Shown here in pieces: positions 61,459 to 64,000 of a DNA stretch of 64,000 nucleotides. The first letter of the stretch is position 1; each line of letters starts with the position of its first letter. The DNA comes from UBA5336 sp964415675 (GTDB lineage Bacteria; Pseudomonadota; Alphaproteobacteria; Caulobacterales; Hyphomonadaceae): the NCBI GenBank assembly GCA_964415675.1, contig CAYQBG010000016.1:28372-92371 (forward strand), read 5' to 3'. The notes below the pieces were generated by a model. The model saw nothing but the letters and a program-made list of their open reading frames with translations, searched no databases and was not told where the DNA came from. Both the position numbers and the translations under genes were made by a program.

Positions 61459-62321
61459 CCGCCCCCCCGATCTTCATCATTGGCGCGCCGCGCTCGGGAA
61501 ACACGCTAACCCGGCGCGTCCTGATGGCGTCCGGCAGCCTGTACATCCCGCCCGAGACCTATGTGATCGGCGAGATTGTTGAGGCCTGGCCAAGCTGGCG
61601 CCGACTCGACTGGCGCGAGAAGGCCTGGCTGTTTGTCAGTTATTTTGAACGCCATCCCCATTTCGCCGATTTCGAGGTGGACGGGCTCGGCCCGCTCGCA
61701 GGGGAACTGGAAGCGCTTGGAGAGGGGGACCGGTCGCTTCGCACCTGTTTCGACCGTTTCTATGCCTTCATGGCGCGCGCGCATGGCTTCACCCAGGCCC
61801 GCTGGGGCGACAAGACCCCGTGGAACACGGTCCATCTGCCGGCAATCATGAAAGCCTTCCCCGACGCGCAATTCCTCTATCTCAGCCGCCATGGACTCGA
61901 CGCGGTCGCCTCCCAGGTGAAGGCTGACATGCGCGATGTGCGAGGTTCAGCAAAGCGCTGGGTCGATGCCAACGCCACCTGCCTGAAAGCGCTGAAGAAA
62001 GCGCCGCAGCGTGTGATGCAGGTGTCCTACGAAGCCCTGGTGCGCGAGCCGGAACGCATTTTCGCCGGCATTTATGCCTGGGCAGGCCTCGCCTTCGAAC
62101 CGGACATGCTCACGCGTGTGCCCGAACAGCTCGGCGATGTCGGGCGCCTTGACCACCATACCGCCGTGACCCGGCCAATCACGCCGGATTCGATCGGTCG
62201 CTGGCGCGAGAGCCTCAAGAACAGCGACCTCGCCGCGCTCGGGAGGGACTTCTGGGACATGATGGGCCAGCTGGGCTATGAGGTCGCGCCTGCGCAGGCC
62301 ATGGCATGGGACGTGAAATGA
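61455..62321 (+). CDS. PAPS-dependent sulfotransferase family protein
   Basis: From the ATG at 61455 the product is 288 residues. The 5'-phosphosulfate loop is IIGAPRSGNTLTRRVLMASG near 7-27, and the 3'-phosphate site is LSRHGLDAVASQV near 145-157 with the conserved Arg and Ser. It should transfer sulfate from PAPS to a hydroxyl, here probably on a sugar of the EPS. ATGA overlaps link it to the glycosyltransferase before it and the GT39-like gene after it. No PAPS-synthesis genes are in the window. Confidence 0.85.
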   Translation: MTAPPIFIIGAPRSGNTLTRRVLMASGSLYIPPETYVIGEIVEAWPSWRRLDWREKAWLFVSYFERHPHFADFEVDGLGPLAGELEALGEGDRSLRTCFDRFYAFMARAHGFTQARWGDKTPWNTVHLPAIMKAFPDAQFLYLSRHGLDAVASQVKADMRDVRGSAKRWVDANATCLKALKKAPQRVMQVSYEALVREPERIFAGIYAWAGLAFEPDMLTRVPEQLGDVGRLDHHTAVTRPITPDSIGRWRESLKNSDLAALGRDFWDMMGQLGYEVAPAQAMAWDVK

Positions 62322-63952
62322 GTGCTCAGCCCACCCCTCGGAGAGGCGGGTTGCGCGCCTGGCTCGACCGATTCACCAGCGACGATGATCACCGCGAAAC
62401 ACGGACCTACTGGATCGTCTTCAGCGCTGTCCTTCTGACCGGCGCGTGCCTGCGTTTCTGGAACCTCGCCGGCGCACCGATCTGGATGGACGAAGCCGTC
62501 AGCCTGGGTTTCGCCCGCCTGCCCGCATCCACAATCCTGTTCGGACAGATCGACAATCATCCGCCGCTGAGCTTCCTCATCCAGCATTACTGGCAGGCTA
62601 TCGTCCCTGACCCGGCTTTTGCCCGGGTGCCGGCCGCAACCTCTGGCGTGCTCGGTCTTGCTGCCATCATGCTCGCAGCGCGCGACCAGATCTCGCCGCG
62701 CGGCGCACTGTTCGCTGGCCTCATCTTCGCATTTTCGACAGCCCATATCTATTACAGTCAGGATGCGCGGATGTACCCGCATCTCGTTCTGGGCCTGATC
62801 CTTGCCAGCTGGGGCGGGCTCGGCCAGCTGCGTGAAAACCTGCATGGACAGCGCACCTATGCCGCGCTCTATATCCTGGGCGGTGCCATTGCGATTTATT
62901 CCCATCTTGTGGGCCTCGTCGTGATGGCGCTGATCGGCTTTGCCAGTCTCGCCGGTAGCCTGATGCGACCTGATGCCCGCCGGTTCTTCAAGGACTGGCT
63001 GGTTCAGAACATGATCCTCTTCGTCGTGACGCTGCCATGGCTGGTCCAGATTCCTGCCGCAAGCGGCACTTTTCCCGGCCTCAGCGACACAGTCGGCCTG
63101 TTCGACCTGCAATGGTTCTATCGCAATGCCACCGGGTTTCCCGGACTTGGCGGACCCTCTTTCATCTTCGAACTGATCCTCTACGCCAGTGCGGGCCTTG
63201 CAATACCGATTGCCTGGTTGCGCGGACGGCGCGGGCTGGCCACCCTCCTCGCAGCCCTTCTGGTCCTGTTGCCGCTTGTGATTCTTGCCCTTCATCTGCG
63301 CCAGCCGATTATTTCGAACCGTGTACTCCTGCCTGGCCTGATCGGCGTCGCGCTCGGTGCAGCTTACACATTGGCGAGCCTGCGCCCGAAGCTGGCCGGC
63401 ACGGCGCTGGCCGGTGTGATCGCCCTGGCAGGCCTGCGCTCTGCGACCTTCGAACTCGGCCACCGCGTGAAGATGGAGAACTATCCAGCGGCCTTCGCCA
63501 TTGCCGATGAACATGGCTATGGCGATGCGCCCGTGCTGACCTGCGTCCATTTCTCAACAGCCGCAGTCTGGGAGGCGCGCCGCGAGGCGGAGGTCCTCTA
63601 TTACAGGCGCGGCGATGTGATCGACTATCACGGCCCGGCCTACTGGCGGGCTGCGGCCCATTCGATGAGCTGGCTGCGGGCGGCCGATGCCAAGCAGATC
63701 GACGAGGCGCTTGGCGGCGGCTGGCGGGTCGAGGGCGGCCTGACCGGTGCACTCGATGGTCAGAACCAGCTGGTCTTCGTGCGGCCGTTCTGTCCCGGCG
63801 AAGTTGAAGCCGAGATCCTCGCGGCGATCTCCGCGCTCGGTTTTGAACAAGAGACTGAAAGGCTGGTTGATGAAGGGGCGGCAGATTTCACGGTTCTTCA
63901 GAACCCCGAAGCCCGCGTGAGCCTTCACCGGCGAACGCCCACGTCCCGCTAG
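62318..63952 (+). CDS. ArnT/GT39-like membrane glycosyltransferase
   Basis: From the ATG at 62318, overlapping the sulfotransferase stop, the product is 544 residues. It has about ten or eleven helices and, in the first periplasmic loop, the GT39/GT83-type acidic motif WMDEAVSLGF near 51-60, followed by NHPPLSFLIQHYW near 76-88 and YYSQDARMYP near 147-156. These enzymes use polyprenyl-phosphate sugars outside the membrane. The C-terminal 150 residues form a soluble periplasmic domain. It could use the sugar made by the DPM1-GtrA protein at 51058. The last 48 bases of the window carry no visible gene. Confidence 0.85.
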   Translation: MSAQPTPRRGGLRAWLDRFTSDDDHRETRTYWIVFSAVLLTGACLRFWNLAGAPIWMDEAVSLGFARLPASTILFGQIDNHPPLSFLIQHYWQAIVPDPAFARVPAATSGVLGLAAIMLAARDQISPRGALFAGLIFAFSTAHIYYSQDARMYPHLVLGLILASWGGLGQLRENLHGQRTYAALYILGGAIAIYSHLVGLVVMALIGFASLAGSLMRPDARRFFKDWLVQNMILFVVTLPWLVQIPAASGTFPGLSDTVGLFDLQWFYRNATGFPGLGGPSFIFELILYASAGLAIPIAWLRGRRGLATLLAALLVLLPLVILALHLRQPIISNRVLLPGLIGVALGAAYTLASLRPKLAGTALAGVIALAGLRSATFELGHRVKMENYPAAFAIADEHGYGDAPVLTCVHFSTAAVWEARREAEVLYYRRGDVIDYHGPAYWRAAAHSMSWLRAADAKQIDEALGGGWRVEGGLTGALDGQNQLVFVRPFCPGEVEAEILAAISALGFEQETERLVDEGAADFTVLQNPEARVSLHRRTPTSR

Positions 63953-64000
63953 AGCCTTTCAGGTTTCAGCGGAAGCATAGCCGGCGTTGGTGATGTAGTT

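Noticed and set aside
62276..63550. 424-codon open frame opposite the GT39-like gene
   Set aside because: Gln/Arg/Ala-rich shadow with no motifs; the plus-strand gene has clear helices and active-site residues.
1..64000. tRNA/rRNA genes, CRISPR arrays, insertion sequences, integrases, att sites
   Set aside because: None was recognised by reading both strands; no regularly spaced repeats, transposase motifs or tRNA-like arms stood out.

Overview
The window looks like chromosomal DNA of a GC-rich (roughly 60-65% by eye), probably marine or saline alphaproteobacterium of the Hyphomonadaceae/Maricaulales type. This rests on the lptF-lptG / pepA-holC-ndk neighbourhood, an ectoine operon, TonB-dependent haem uptake, a TIGR02999-type ECF sigma factor paired with a TPR kinase, and a succinoglycan-like exopolysaccharide (EPS) locus. 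The taxonomy is an inference from gene content. I see no tRNA, rRNA, CRISPR array, integrase or transposase. About 50 protein genes account for nearly all of the sequence.

Layout. 1-5.7 kb: the start of a ppx/gppA gene cut by the left edge, hspQ, an NAD-dependent epimerase-like gene divergent from a LysR regulator, an endonuclease/exonuclease/phosphatase-fold protein and a zinc alcohol dehydrogenase. 6.1-15.2 kb: a signalling module that I find the most interesting part. A membrane Ser/Thr kinase with a TPR-like tail and a divergent ECF sigma factor bracket a five-gene minus-strand operon. That operon encodes a three-helix membrane protein, an SPFH/coiled-coil/zinc-ribbon protein, a zinc-ribbon/FHA protein, a zinc-ribbon Ser/Thr kinase with one membrane helix, and a zinc-ribbon papain-like protease. 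15.3-18.6 kb: a DUF6607-like lipoprotein divergent from a haemoglobin/haem-type TonB receptor, with a near-perfect Fur box between them. 18.7-29.2 kb: mostly housekeeping genes (fatty acid hydroxylase/sterol desaturase family, PEP mutase-family enzyme, enoyl-CoA hydratase, S1 protease, lptG-lptF, pepA, holC, a GtrA protein, ndk, cysE).

29.4-37.1 kb: a minus-strand operon ectA-ectB-ectC-ask followed by an MFS and an SSS transporter, with a divergent MarR regulator (ectR type). A 17-bp inverted repeat just upstream of ectA is a candidate operator. The operon should make the compatible solute ectoine from aspartate semialdehyde, with its own aspartokinase.

37.2-64 kb: a large EPS locus. It holds an ExoY-like priming transferase, ExoA/ExoO/ExoL-like glycosyltransferases, an ExoQ-like polymerase, an ExoK-like GH16 glycanase, a Wzc/ExoP co-polymerase-kinase, an outer-membrane barrel, a Wza-type export lipoprotein, a PPP-type phosphoesterase, a Wzx-type flippase, an acyltransferase, a sulfotransferase, and a GT2-GtrA / GtrA / FAD-oxidoreductase / GT39 set suggesting polyprenyl-phosphate-sugar decoration. 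A sugar dehydrogenase fused to a cytochrome c sits among them. An 18-base motif recurs in three non-coding spots of this locus and may be a shared regulatory element.
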